Source: JAEXNA01 sp050486105
GTDB taxonomy: Bacteria > Vulcanimicrobiota > Xenobia > Xenobiales > JADMJV01
Assembly (NCBI GenBank): GCA_050486105.1
Contig: JBJHCR010000183.1
Span: 1 to 13,228, forward strand
DNA length: 13,228 bases
Direction of reading: 5' to 3'
The notes beneath the pieces are model-generated. The model was not told where the DNA came from. It saw nothing but the letters and a program-made list of their open reading frames with translations, and did no database searches. Made by a program: the position numbers and the translations under genes. Of this stretch, positions 6,912 to 13,228 are shown piece by piece (the stretch's first letter is position 1; every line of letters begins with the position of its first letter).

Positions 6912-7460
6912 ATGTGGATTCGAAAACTTTTCCTGAGTGTGGCCTTCCTTCTTGCCTGCTTGAGTTCTCCAGCCTGGTCCCAGGATGACAACCTGTCCCC
7001 CATCCTAGTCGAACGCTTCGAGTATTCCGAAGAATTCTTTAGCGATGTGTATTGGCAACAGGATAGAACTCGGCCGGACCGCTATCTGCCAAACACTCAA
7101 TTCCGTGGCTCAATCCAACTCTACAATCTGGCCGACAAGGACCTGAACAATCTCAGAGTCGAAGTTCTCATGCGAAGCGCCACCCCAGAGCGCTTGACCT
7201 ACTTTGCCCATCGCGAACAGGTTCCCAAGCTCCGCTCTCATCGCGTTTTCAACACCCGCTTCGAGACGGCGTTCCCCGATTCCAGGATACGACTTTACCC
7301 TGCCCTGCTGATCACCGGAATCGACCCCGATGGATATTCTTTTGAGGTCGTTGTCGACCAACCGATACGCAGCAGTGGGACCCAAAAGGAACGCCGCAGG
7401 GCCCGAGACGCCTACGAAAAGGCGCGCAAGGAATGGCTTCAAAGCCTGGAGGACGACTAG
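6912..7460 (+). CDS. Small exported protein of unknown function
   Basis: From ATG 6912 the protein is 182 residues with a clear Sec signal peptide (MWIRKLFLSV, then a hydrophobic core) and a probable cut after SSPAWS-Q. GGAAG lies about nine bases before this ATG. A GTG at 6888 in the same frame would put eight extra residues in front of the signal and is less likely. The mature part of about 160 residues looks like a beta-sandwich-type domain (RGSIQLYNL, LRVEVLMRS, YPALLITGIDPDGYSFEVVVD) and ends in a charged helix rich in Arg, Lys and Glu. I do not recognise the family. It starts 60 bases after the Nif3-type gene on the same strand and may be the last gene of that transcript. The stop codon lies within a 19-bp tandem duplication. 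Confidence 0.8.
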   Translation: MWIRKLFLSVAFLLACLSSPAWSQDDNLSPILVERFEYSEEFFSDVYWQQDRTRPDRYLPNTQFRGSIQLYNLADKDLNNLRVEVLMRSATPERLTYFAHREQVPKLRSHRVFNTRFETAFPDSRIRLYPALLITGIDPDGYSFEVVVDQPIRSSGTQKERRRARDAYEKARKEWLQSLEDD

Positions 7461-7487
7461 GAGGCTGGAGGACGACTAGGAGGCTGG
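7446..7487 (+). repeat. Perfect 19-bp tandem duplication across the stop codon
   Basis: CTGGAGGACGACTAGGAGG occurs at 7446-7464 and again, without change, at 7465-7483, followed by CTGG of a partial third unit. The first copy contains the TAG stop (7458-7460) of the exported protein gene. The unit is not a multiple of three and lies at and after the stop, so the reading frame is not harmed. Two identical copies point to a recent slippage event or an assembly artefact. Confidence 0.9.
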
Positions 7488-7664
7488 CCGGAAACTCGCG
7501 CTCACAAGGTCTCCGGATTGTCCCCTCTGCTCTATAGCCGATCAGCTCCTAAGATTCACTAAGCCAACCCCTCGAAGGTCAGCCGAACCTGTCAAGTCGC
7601 CCTAACCTTCCGTGCTGACGTCTCATGCGACCAAGCTCCACGAACCTTCTTTTGTGCAATTGTG

Positions 7665-8333
7665 CTAAAGTTTCACCTCTAGTCCCTGTTGCGCCCTGAG
7701 ACCAAGGTCCTTGACTTCGTTTCGAACTATGATCAAGATTACATAGTTCCATAGGGCCAAGCCTAGAGCAAGGGCCGAGCCCAACCCAAAGAATAGTGGT
7801 AGATAAGAGGTGTCGAGTCGTGCAGCGTTCCTTTGGCCCAAGGAGAGCAGAGCTAGGAAGACTACAGTAAGGCCCAAGGAGATCCGGGGGTGCGAAGAGA
7901 GCCTAGGTCTGTCGTTCGACTTGAGAACTCCGCGCAGGTAAAATAACAGAAAGGCTGCGGTCGTAAAGATGAGCACCAAGGTTTCAAATAAGTCGGGGTT
8001 TGGAGCTAAGGCTCTTCCTCCTGCGAACACACTGGTGAGACATGCAAGAACGAGATAGCCTTCCTCTTTGCGATTGGTGCGGAAAAAGCAAATCAACAGA
8101 AAAAAGGCCAGTAGGTTGAGGAAGATGTGAGCCAAGAGGAAGGGCCAAGCCAGGTTTTGAGCCTGCCAAGGCCACGACTCAAATAAGCTAAGGGCCAAGA
8201 CACTGAGTCCAAAGAGCCAAAGCAGGTGGGAAATCAAGCACAAGGTCAAAGCTAGGCGCAAAAAGAAGAATTGTTGTGGATAAGCAGGCATTCTAGTGAA
8301 CTTCCAAAGAGCCAAGAGATACCCTCGCACCAC
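7665..8333 (-). CDS. Polytopic inner-membrane protein, about six helices, unknown function
   Basis: The 222-residue product is dominated by hydrophobic stretches at about residues 23-50, 62-84, 93-108, 116-134, 152-165 and 178-203, which gives six membrane helices. Lys/Arg-rich loops between them (RTNRKEEG, LKSNDRPRLSSHPR) suggest cytoplasmic segments. The tail VRNEVKDLGLRAQQGLEVKL is charged and short. The start may be GTG 8333, with AGGA about ten bases ahead, or ATG 8291 (residue 15), with GGAAG about nine bases ahead; the latter leaves a normal membrane-protein N-terminus. I see no catalytic motif or known transporter signature. It follows the patatin-like gene on the same strand after 56 bases, so the two may be cotranscribed, and it is convergent with the exported-protein gene. 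Confidence 0.82.
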   Translation of the reverse strand: MVRGYLLALWKFTRMPAYPQQFFFLRLALTLCLISHLLWLFGLSVLALSLFESWPWQAQNLAWPFLLAHIFLNLLAFFLLICFFRTNRKEEGYLVLACLTSVFAGGRALAPNPDLFETLVLIFTTAAFLLFYLRGVLKSNDRPRLSSHPRISLGLTVVFLALLSLGQRNAARLDTSYLPLFFGLGSALALGLALWNYVILIIVRNEVKDLGLRAQQGLEVKL

Positions 8334-8389
8334 CCTCTCGGGTTCCTGGTGAACAACCGCAGAGCTGCCTAATTAGGGCGTGTCATCAA

Positions 8390-11300
8390 TCAACTCAACT
8401 GCTCGAAAAGTCGAGCCCTCTTCTGCTCCTTGCTGGTAGCCAGGGCCGAAGCCCCGACCCCTCGGATCAATTGCAGTACGTTCTCTTCTTCACTGACCCC
8501 GGGAATGGCTCGGGACTCGCGCAGCCCCCAGCGGTACTCGTTGTTCTCTCCGGATTGCCCGTCGATGAAGAGGTTGAACACTCCACCGGCTGCCGTTTTC
8601 ACCAAACTGGGCCCGTTGACCGTCTTCTTCATGAATTCGCGCCCGTCGGGAGCGGTCATGGTCTGCAGTCCCGATTCCCCGGCTAAAGCCAGCAGGCGCT
8701 CGGTGTCTTCAGCACTCTTTCCTTGAATCAGGGGCTCGGTTTGCTCCTCAAGGTCGGTTAGGTTCATGGCAAAGACCACTCGGGAGTAGCCTTCCTGAAC
8801 CACCTTCTGCATGAAGTCGTCAAGTTTAGGCATCATGTTCTGATAGTAAGCTTCGTTTTGCTGATTCACTGCTTCGAGATCTCCATCGTCGAAGTTCAAG
8901 GTGGAGAGACTCACCTTCTCGCCGGTCTCCGGGTCGATGGCTTCATAGTAGGCCGGAACCACCACCAGGGCGGTTTTTCCCTCTTCTTCTCGACGGGCCG
9001 CTGAAACGGGGAAATTGTCTACCAGTCCCCCATCCACAAACTGCATGCGGAACAGTTTGGTGGTCAGCTCTCCGTCTTCTTCCACTGTGCGAGCGACCTG
9101 CATTTGGGGAGCGTTGAAGTAGGCAGGAACCGCCGTGGAGGCGGTGACGGCCCCAATGACATCAAAGTTGGGGGTGTCTTCCGGGTTCATGACAAAGCGC
9201 CGGTCCCCATCGATGAGTTGGTATAAAGGGTCATCGGGAGGCAGGTCGGTGTTCATCACCGTGGCGGTGATGGCAATGCGCTGAGGCAGATCCCGAAACA
9301 GAATGGGGCGTCCCTCGATGCCGAGCTTCTCGGAGAGTAGCTCGTAGAGTTCTTTATACATCTTTTGGGAGGAGAACATTCCGGTCTGGTTCACCCCACC
9401 GATCTTGGGATCGGTGCCTCCCAGAAGGGGGATGGCATCGGAATTGAACTCCTTGAAGTCGAGGCGAGCGGAGATCTCGGCGATCTCTTCGTCGTTGTAA
9501 CCTGCAGCCTCTAACAGCGAGGGAATAACCCCGGCAGAACTGCCGCCCCCATCATCGAACTTATAGTTGATGGAATTCAGACCACCCTTGAGAGCAGCCG
9601 AAGGTACGGGATAAGCCATGCCCTTACCGCCTCCGCCCTCGCGAAAGATGGAAATCTTGAGTTCGTGGGGAGAAGACTTGTCCCCAAGCTCCTTAACTTT
9701 GGTGGGCCCAGGTCCCAGCATGCTCACCGCCTTGGGCGGTTCCATCTGGTCGAAAAACTGGCTCACGGCTAAGGGGTCTTTTTTGAAGGCCGGGGCGTGA
9801 CCGATCAGGCCGAACTGCACGTCTCCATATCTCTTCTGGGAGTTCACCAGCCAATCGGCGATCCCGTAATGACGATGAAGTTCGGCTTGCTCTCGCTCCG
9901 TCAAGCCCTCGGGACGATAGGTGGCTTGCCTGAGTTGCTCGAGTCGGCGCTCAAGGTCGGCGTCATCGCAACCCAAGCGGTCGGTGAGGAGCCGGCCAAA
10001 GTCTAGCCCCTCGTATTTGTCGCCCAACATCTTGGAAAAACGATCGTCCTGACCCTGAAAGAACGGGAGGTTTTCCCGCAGTTCCGTCTTCAGTTGGTCC
10101 ATAAACTCTTTGCGCTCAAGGATCCCGAGTCCGGTGAGGGTGTTATTCACCACCTCCCCTACTCCGGTGGCCCGGTCGTAAGAGCGGGTGGTCATGACCG
10201 GTGGAGGGCCTTCCAGGGCTCTCAGCATCGGCGCCCCTTTGGGCACCGCCAACTCAGGATTCATCGCCGAATCGGTGTGCAGCTTAACCCAAGACTTAGC
10301 CAAGGGTCCTAAGAGTTCGTTTCGTTTCTTACCCCCGGACTGCTTGAGAACTTTCATCCAATGGGTCATGGTGGCGGTCAACACATCCCGATCCAATGAG
10401 ATCAGAGTATCGGCAAAGTCTCCCAGGCCTTTGGCCCCTTTGCTGCTGTCTTCAGCCAAACGGTCGAGGGACTTAAAGGCCCGATTCGACTGCCGGAGGG
10501 AGGGCCATGGGCCGAGGCCCTCTCGGCCTCCCAACCAGGGAGGAGTGAGGTCGGTCTTGATCTGCTCGATGGTTTGCCCGAGCTTAGGGTCGCGCTGCTC
10601 CATCCAGGGACTCAAAGTGCTGTACAGCGACTCTTGACGGGTGTTGAGCCAGGTGTAGTAGAGTCCTGAATCGTGAAATCCATTGCCGAAATCGTTATGG
10701 CGGGTGACCATGGAATCCATGATCTCTTTAGAAACGTACTCGGCCGAGGTGAAGGTTCGGGCGTCGCCGTCGAGGTCGATGAACACCGGCAGCTTCTTCT
10801 TGGCCGCTTTGCCTTCAAGAACTTCCCAAACCCAATTCAAGTCCGAGGCCTCATCGAAGGGGTTCTCCTTGGGAGGCTCGGGAGAGTTCCAAAGACTCAT
10901 GACCTTTTCTGAGTCCTCTTCCCGACCCTCACCCAGGTAGACGAAGGCCGCCTGGGGGGCATCGGGATGGCGAAAAGGAGCGCTCGCCAACTGGGAAATG
11001 AAGCGGGCCGGTTGCTTCACCCCGTTGGCATCCCGGCTAGGGGCCAGAGACTTGAAGATGTGCTCTTCGATCTCTACGAGTTCTCCCACCGACAACCCGG
11101 TGGCGTCGATGGGTTTGCTGCCCACCAAGTTCGCGGCGGTTTCTAGAGTTTTATTGAAGAGCTTGGGAGAGCGAAGCTGCAGCCACTCCACGGCGCTCAG
11201 CTTTTCCTTGCCAGGCAGGAGACCTTCCACCCGCGAGAGGGCGCTGGCGGCCACCAGAGTTCCCAAGGTGGGGGCCACCTGCAAAGCGGTGACAGTGGCC

Positions 11301-11554
11301 GATTTGACGATCTTGCCCAACTTGGCGGCCTTGATAGCTCCCTTCTTGATGCCACCCTTGATGGGCTCAAGAACTCCTTTATTGATCTGGCAACCTAGGC
11401 CACATTTGCCGTCCTGGAGAATCCCGTCAGAAGGGACAAAAGCTTCATTCGGCTGTTCACCTTGGGGAAGTGCCTTCTCGGTTTCACTTTGAGGTCCACT
11501 TCGGAGGTGAAAGGTAGGAGTCTGAAAAGAGGCTGTCTGGTCGAGGGGCTTCAC
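8390..11554 (-). CDS. Large patatin-like (ExoU-type) phospholipase with long uncharacterised N-terminal region
   Basis: A complete patatin catalytic domain lies at about residues 630-880. It has the oxyanion loop EGGGGKG (639-645), the nucleophile elbow G671-S-S-A-G675 with Ser673, and the dyad aspartate Asp841 in FVDGGLVDNFP. AVTASTAVPAYFNAP before the Asp is also typical. Such enzymes release fatty acids from phospholipids; members include plant patatin and the secreted bacterial toxin ExoU. The first 630 residues are not recognised. They begin with a polar, disordered-looking stretch, then CGLGC (51-55) and an amphipathic to hydrophobic segment at about 60-106 that could bind membrane. About 170 charged residues follow the catalytic domain. 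No Sec signal is present, so it is cytosolic or exported by a specialised route. The start is GTG 11554 (a TAG lies in frame just upstream), with a weak ribosome site. ORF length and motif order leave little doubt about the gene; its biological role is unknown. Confidence 0.92.
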   Translation of the reverse strand: MKPLDQTASFQTPTFHLRSGPQSETEKALPQGEQPNEAFVPSDGILQDGKCGLGCQINKGVLEPIKGGIKKGAIKAAKLGKIVKSATVTALQVAPTLGTLVAASALSRVEGLLPGKEKLSAVEWLQLRSPKLFNKTLETAANLVGSKPIDATGLSVGELVEIEEHIFKSLAPSRDANGVKQPARFISQLASAPFRHPDAPQAAFVYLGEGREEDSEKVMSLWNSPEPPKENPFDEASDLNWVWEVLEGKAAKKKLPVFIDLDGDARTFTSAEYVSKEIMDSMVTRHNDFGNGFHDSGLYYTWLNTRQESLYSTLSPWMEQRDPKLGQTIEQIKTDLTPPWLGGREGLGPWPSLRQSNRAFKSLDRLAEDSSKGAKGLGDFADTLISLDRDVLTATMTHWMKVLKQSGGKKRNELLGPLAKSWVKLHTDSAMNPELAVPKGAPMLRALEGPPPVMTTRSYDRATGVGEVVNNTLTGLGILERKEFMDQLKTELRENLPFFQGQDDRFSKMLGDKYEGLDFGRLLTDRLGCDDADLERRLEQLRQATYRPEGLTEREQAELHRHYGIADWLVNSQKRYGDVQFGLIGHAPAFKKDPLAVSQFFDQMEPPKAVSMLGPGPTKVKELGDKSSPHELKISIFREGGGGKGMAYPVPSAALKGGLNSINYKFDDGGGSSAGVIPSLLEAAGYNDEEIAEISARLDFKEFNSDAIPLLGGTDPKIGGVNQTGMFSSQKMYKELYELLSEKLGIEGRPILFRDLPQRIAITATVMNTDLPPDDPLYQLIDGDRRFVMNPEDTPNFDVIGAVTASTAVPAYFNAPQMQVARTVEEDGELTTKLFRMQFVDGGLVDNFPVSAARREEEGKTALVVVPAYYEAIDPETGEKVSLSTLNFDDGDLEAVNQQNEAYYQNMMPKLDDFMQKVVQEGYSRVVFAMNLTDLEEQTEPLIQGKSAEDTERLLALAGESGLQTMTAPDGREFMKKTVNGPSLVKTAAGGVFNLFIDGQSGENNEYRWGLRESRAIPGVSEEENVLQLIRGVGASALATSKEQKRARLFEQLS

Positions 11555-11682
11555 CTGGTTGATTTCGACCTAGAAGCCAACATGCCTTCTGTCGCTTCGG
11601 TCCTCCGTCTAAAACCAAGGCCTCCAGGAAGCTCAGGCGCGAGTTGCCACCTGAACAACGAGTGGCCGGACATTCTGCTATC

Positions 11683-11729
11683 GCCCCCTAACTTGCCAAT
11701 CCGCAGTCAACAAAGACGAGTTAGGTGGC
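11683..11729. promoter_or_regulatory. Inverted repeat in the divergent spacer before the patatin-like and 190-residue genes
   Basis: GCC-C-CCTAACT (11683-11693) pairs with AGTTAGG-T-GGC (11719-11729) in 10 of 11 positions across a 25-base gap. It sits in the 223-base spacer from which the two neighbouring genes diverge, where promoters and operators are expected. I cannot point to convincing -35/-10 pairs. Confidence 0.3.
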
Positions 11730-11737
11730 GCCTTAGG

Positions 11738-11756
11738 TTTTCAGGAGCTTTTCAGG
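11738..11756 (+). promoter_or_regulatory. Direct repeat TTTTCAGG x2 with 11-base period
   Basis: TTTTCAGG occurs at 11738-11745 and 11749-11756, separated by AGC, so the starts are 11 bases apart, one turn of the helix. It ends 21 bases before the ATG of the 190-residue gene. Tandem half-sites of this period can bind response-regulator dimers, but two short copies may also be chance. Confidence 0.2.
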
Positions 11757-11777
11757 CAGCTGTTGTAACTTTGACTC

Positions 11778-12350
11778 ATGTCGATGTCCATCACGGTAGC
11801 CAACCACAAAGCACCTTCCACCAAGTACATTCGTGGAAACGAAATCCGCGAACTGAAAGTCGACGGGGAGCTTGAACCCGAAATCCGCGACGCCTTCCAA
11901 AAGAACGCCAAAGCCGTGACTTGGCGTGAAGTACCCATGCTTGAGCCGAAAAATCTCAAACCTCTGACCGAGTCCGAAACCTTTCAGAGAATCCAGACGG
12001 CCGGCCAAGAGTGGGAGCCGGTTGAACTCGATTTGGGTGCCGGGGCCCGGAGCTACGACGCCTGGACGGACAAAGCTGGTAATGTGCGACTCGTGGACTC
12101 CGAGGACCTCGATTTCCAATTCTCCCCTCAGGTCATCACTGTCAGCAAGCATGGCAATCGCGTTCATTTGAGCACCTTTGTTCAAGACGGTGGTGATTCC
12201 CTTGTCCAAGATATTCGTATGAATCTCACGGGTTCGGGCAACTTCTATTGCTCCGAGGAGTCCCTGGGGGTCAACTCACGCTCGATGATGATGAACCACC
12301 ACTCAACGGGCAATGTCGGAGAGTTTCCGCTAGGACACCGAACTCTGTAG
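11778..12350 (+). CDS. Hypothetical protein, 190 residues
   Basis: An open frame of 190 codons starts at ATG 11778, with a second ATG two codons later at 11784. No strong ribosome site is visible. The product is soluble, has no signal peptide or membrane helix, and reads as a mixed alpha/beta protein: a charged N-terminal half (GNEIRELKVDGELEPEIRD) and a beta-rich second half (NVRLVDSEDLDFQFSPQVIT). The C-terminus carries a Met run and HH, and is low in charge. I recognise no family. A 158-codon frame on the other strand covers the same DNA, but the plus frame has the more protein-like composition and starts right after the spacer divergent from the patatin-like gene. The pairing suggests shared control, nothing more. 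Confidence 0.7.
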   Translation: MSMSITVANHKAPSTKYIRGNEIRELKVDGELEPEIRDAFQKNAKAVTWREVPMLEPKNLKPLTESETFQRIQTAGQEWEPVELDLGAGARSYDAWTDKAGNVRLVDSEDLDFQFSPQVITVSKHGNRVHLSTFVQDGGDSLVQDIRMNLTGSGNFYCSEESLGVNSRSMMMNHHSTGNVGEFPLGHRTL

Positions 12351-12958
12351 GCTATTCCCGCTCTTTGGTCCACCGGATGTGAATGAGACAACACTTCGGA
12401 TGAACCTGGCTCCAGGAAAGCTACAACGCCCCTTGACAGGTTCCGCGCAGCCAGGGAGATAAGCACAAATTTGATCCTGGCCAGCCAACCAATCGGAGAT
12501 CCGGGGAGTGATAGCTTGGGGGCGGCATTTAGAAGCCAACCTAAACGGGATATGTGCAGACGTACCAAAAACCGAGCACAGCTCCGATGATCAATGCCAC
12601 TGCCAGAACTTGGCCGAACAACGGCAATTCTTTCCCCGAAGAGCGGTCACCCGGGTCCCAACCAAACTTGACAAAGGCGGCCCCGAGAACCGCGACCGAG
12701 CCAAAAACGAATCCAGGCATCGCGCTCGACAGCGGCCTTAGGTGCTCGGCTCCAACTCAGTTTTCTGGCGAGGTCCGATTCACTAAAGTCCGTTGGCATG
12801 CCCAGGAAGTCCAAAACGAGGCCAAAACAACACTCAAAGACTTCACATGACACGCTCATTTGCCAGAACTGAGTCTTGGTCCGAGAAACGTCTTGGTTAT
12901 TGGGTTTGTCGTGGTTGGTGGATTGGAATGTGTGTCTATGTTGTGCCAACCGCTCGGA
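12351..12958. other. Gene-poor stretch
   Basis: Apart from the small minus-strand frame at 12541-12720, I see no convincing gene here. The frames present on either strand are short, lack ribosome sites and have compositions rich in Arg, Pro, Cys and Trp, as expected of chance frames. No terminator with a T-run, tRNA or repeat is evident. Together with the broken toxin gene to the right, the stretch looks like decaying accessory DNA. Confidence 0.5.
12541..12720 (-). CDS. Small two-helix membrane protein (59 residues), putative
   Basis: On the minus strand, ATG 12720-12718 opens a 59-codon frame ending at TAG 12543-12541. The product has two hydrophobic segments: about residues 3-20 (FVFGSVAVLGAAFVKFGW) and 34-53 (LFGQVLAVALIIGAVLGF). 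They are joined by a polar loop with DPGDRSSGKELP, which makes a clean helical hairpin. Codon third positions are mostly G or C. There is no clear ribosome site, and the same frame is open for 12 codons upstream of the ATG back to a TGA, without another ATG, GTG or TTG start. It could be a true small membrane protein or the remnant of a longer one. I do not recognise a family. Confidence 0.5.
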   Translation of the reverse strand: MPGFVFGSVAVLGAAFVKFGWDPGDRSSGKELPLFGQVLAVALIIGAVLGFWYVCTYPV

Positions 12959-13228
12959 CTACGGATACCGTCTCTTCCATTTGTTTGGATCCTTGGAACT
13001 ATGGAAGACTAAGTAGACCATCACAGTGGTTCCATCAAACTCGTAGAAAATTGAATAGGGGAATCGGCGCACAATTGTTCGGCGGAAATCTTTGTATACT
13101 TTGGCGCAACGTGTCGACTTCTGGCTATCCCGTGGTGACTTGCCTCGAAACAGGATAAGAATTCTTCTCCCAAACCGACCCGGCGATGCTCGTACCAGTC
13201 ATACGCACCTGCGAGCTCGTCCCTAGCC
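12959..13228 (-). pseudogene. ParE/RelE-superfamily toxin gene, frameshifted and cut by window edge
   Basis: The minus strand from 13227 reads ARDELAGAYDWYEHRRVG and then LGEEFLSCFEA, the N-terminal helices of a ParE/RelE-type toxin. After about 41 codons the match moves to the next frame: VYKDFRRTIVRRFPYSIFYE, followed by VYLVFHSSKDPNKWKRRYP and a TAG at 12961-12959. The two parts join near 13100-13102, where one extra A in CCAAAG (minus strand) would restore the frame. About 41 plus 47 visible codons and a missing N-terminus of about ten residues match the usual 95-100 residue toxin. Active members inhibit gyrase or cleave mRNA on ribosomes. As it stands the toxin is probably inactive, unless the shift is a sequencing error. 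The antitoxin gene normally lies upstream, which here means past the right edge. Confidence 0.82.

Noticed and set aside
11733..12209. 158-codon minus-strand frame opposite the 190-residue gene
   Set aside because: It is Gly/Phe-rich, has no ribosome site, and covers only part of the longer plus frame, which has better composition. The choice is not beyond doubt.
12245..12568. 107-codon minus-strand frame
   Set aside because: It overlaps the end of the 190-residue gene and the start of the spacer, with no motif and no ribosome site.
12647..12949. 100-codon minus-strand frame overlapping the small membrane ORF
   Set aside because: It is rich in Cys, Trp and Arg, and its second half is a shadow of the two-helix frame.
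12793..13158. 121-codon plus-strand frame at the right end
   Set aside because: It runs opposite the recognisable ParE-type toxin remnant and is rich in Cys, Trp and Arg without any known motif.

Overview
The window carries ordinary chromosomal genes of a bacterium of moderate GC content (mid-50s per cent by eye, not computed). A lipobox protein and a signal-peptide protein suggest a cell with an outer membrane, but this does not prove it. No rRNA, tRNA, CRISPR array or insertion-sequence transposase is visible. I cannot assign a phylum from the sequence. The proteins are divergent from well-known model homologues, which suggests a poorly sampled lineage.

Layout from left to right. At 1-70 (minus) is the beginning of a PPOX/flavin-reductase-like gene, cut by the window edge. 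A divergent spacer with a perfect 11-bp hairpin separates it from a lipoprotein gene (178-1539, plus) with a Pro-Asp-Thr linker. A 162-bp element with 24-bp terminal inverted repeats (1536-1697) starts on the lipoprotein's stop codon. Next is a minus-strand S8 subtilisin-like protease (1844-2899) whose last residues appear shifted out of frame. Divergent from it is a tight plus-strand cluster: glutamate formimidoyltransferase, imidazolonepropionase (hutI), pseudouridine-5'-phosphate glycosidase (psuG) and a Nif3-type metal protein (2983-6851). A small exported protein (6912-7460) follows, and a perfect 19-bp tandem duplication covers its stop codon.

On the minus strand lie a six-helix membrane protein (7665-8333) and, upstream of it, a 1054-residue protein (8390-11554) with a complete ExoU/patatin-type phospholipase domain behind about 630 residues I do not recognise. 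A divergent unknown 190-residue gene follows (11778-12350). The right end looks degraded: one small two-helix membrane ORF (12541-12720, minus) and a ParE/RelE-type toxin gene broken by a one-base frameshift and cut by the window end (12959-13228, minus).

How the genes work together. FtcD and HutI are steps of histidine degradation: HutI makes formiminoglutamate from imidazolonepropionate, and the formimidoyltransferase passes the formimino group to tetrahydrofolate. HutH, HutU and the cyclodeaminase are not in the window. PsuG overlaps hutI by 4 bases, so pseudouridine breakdown is probably translationally coupled to histidine breakdown. The least explained locus is the patatin protein with its neighbours, which could be an effector or defence-like unit; that is inference only.
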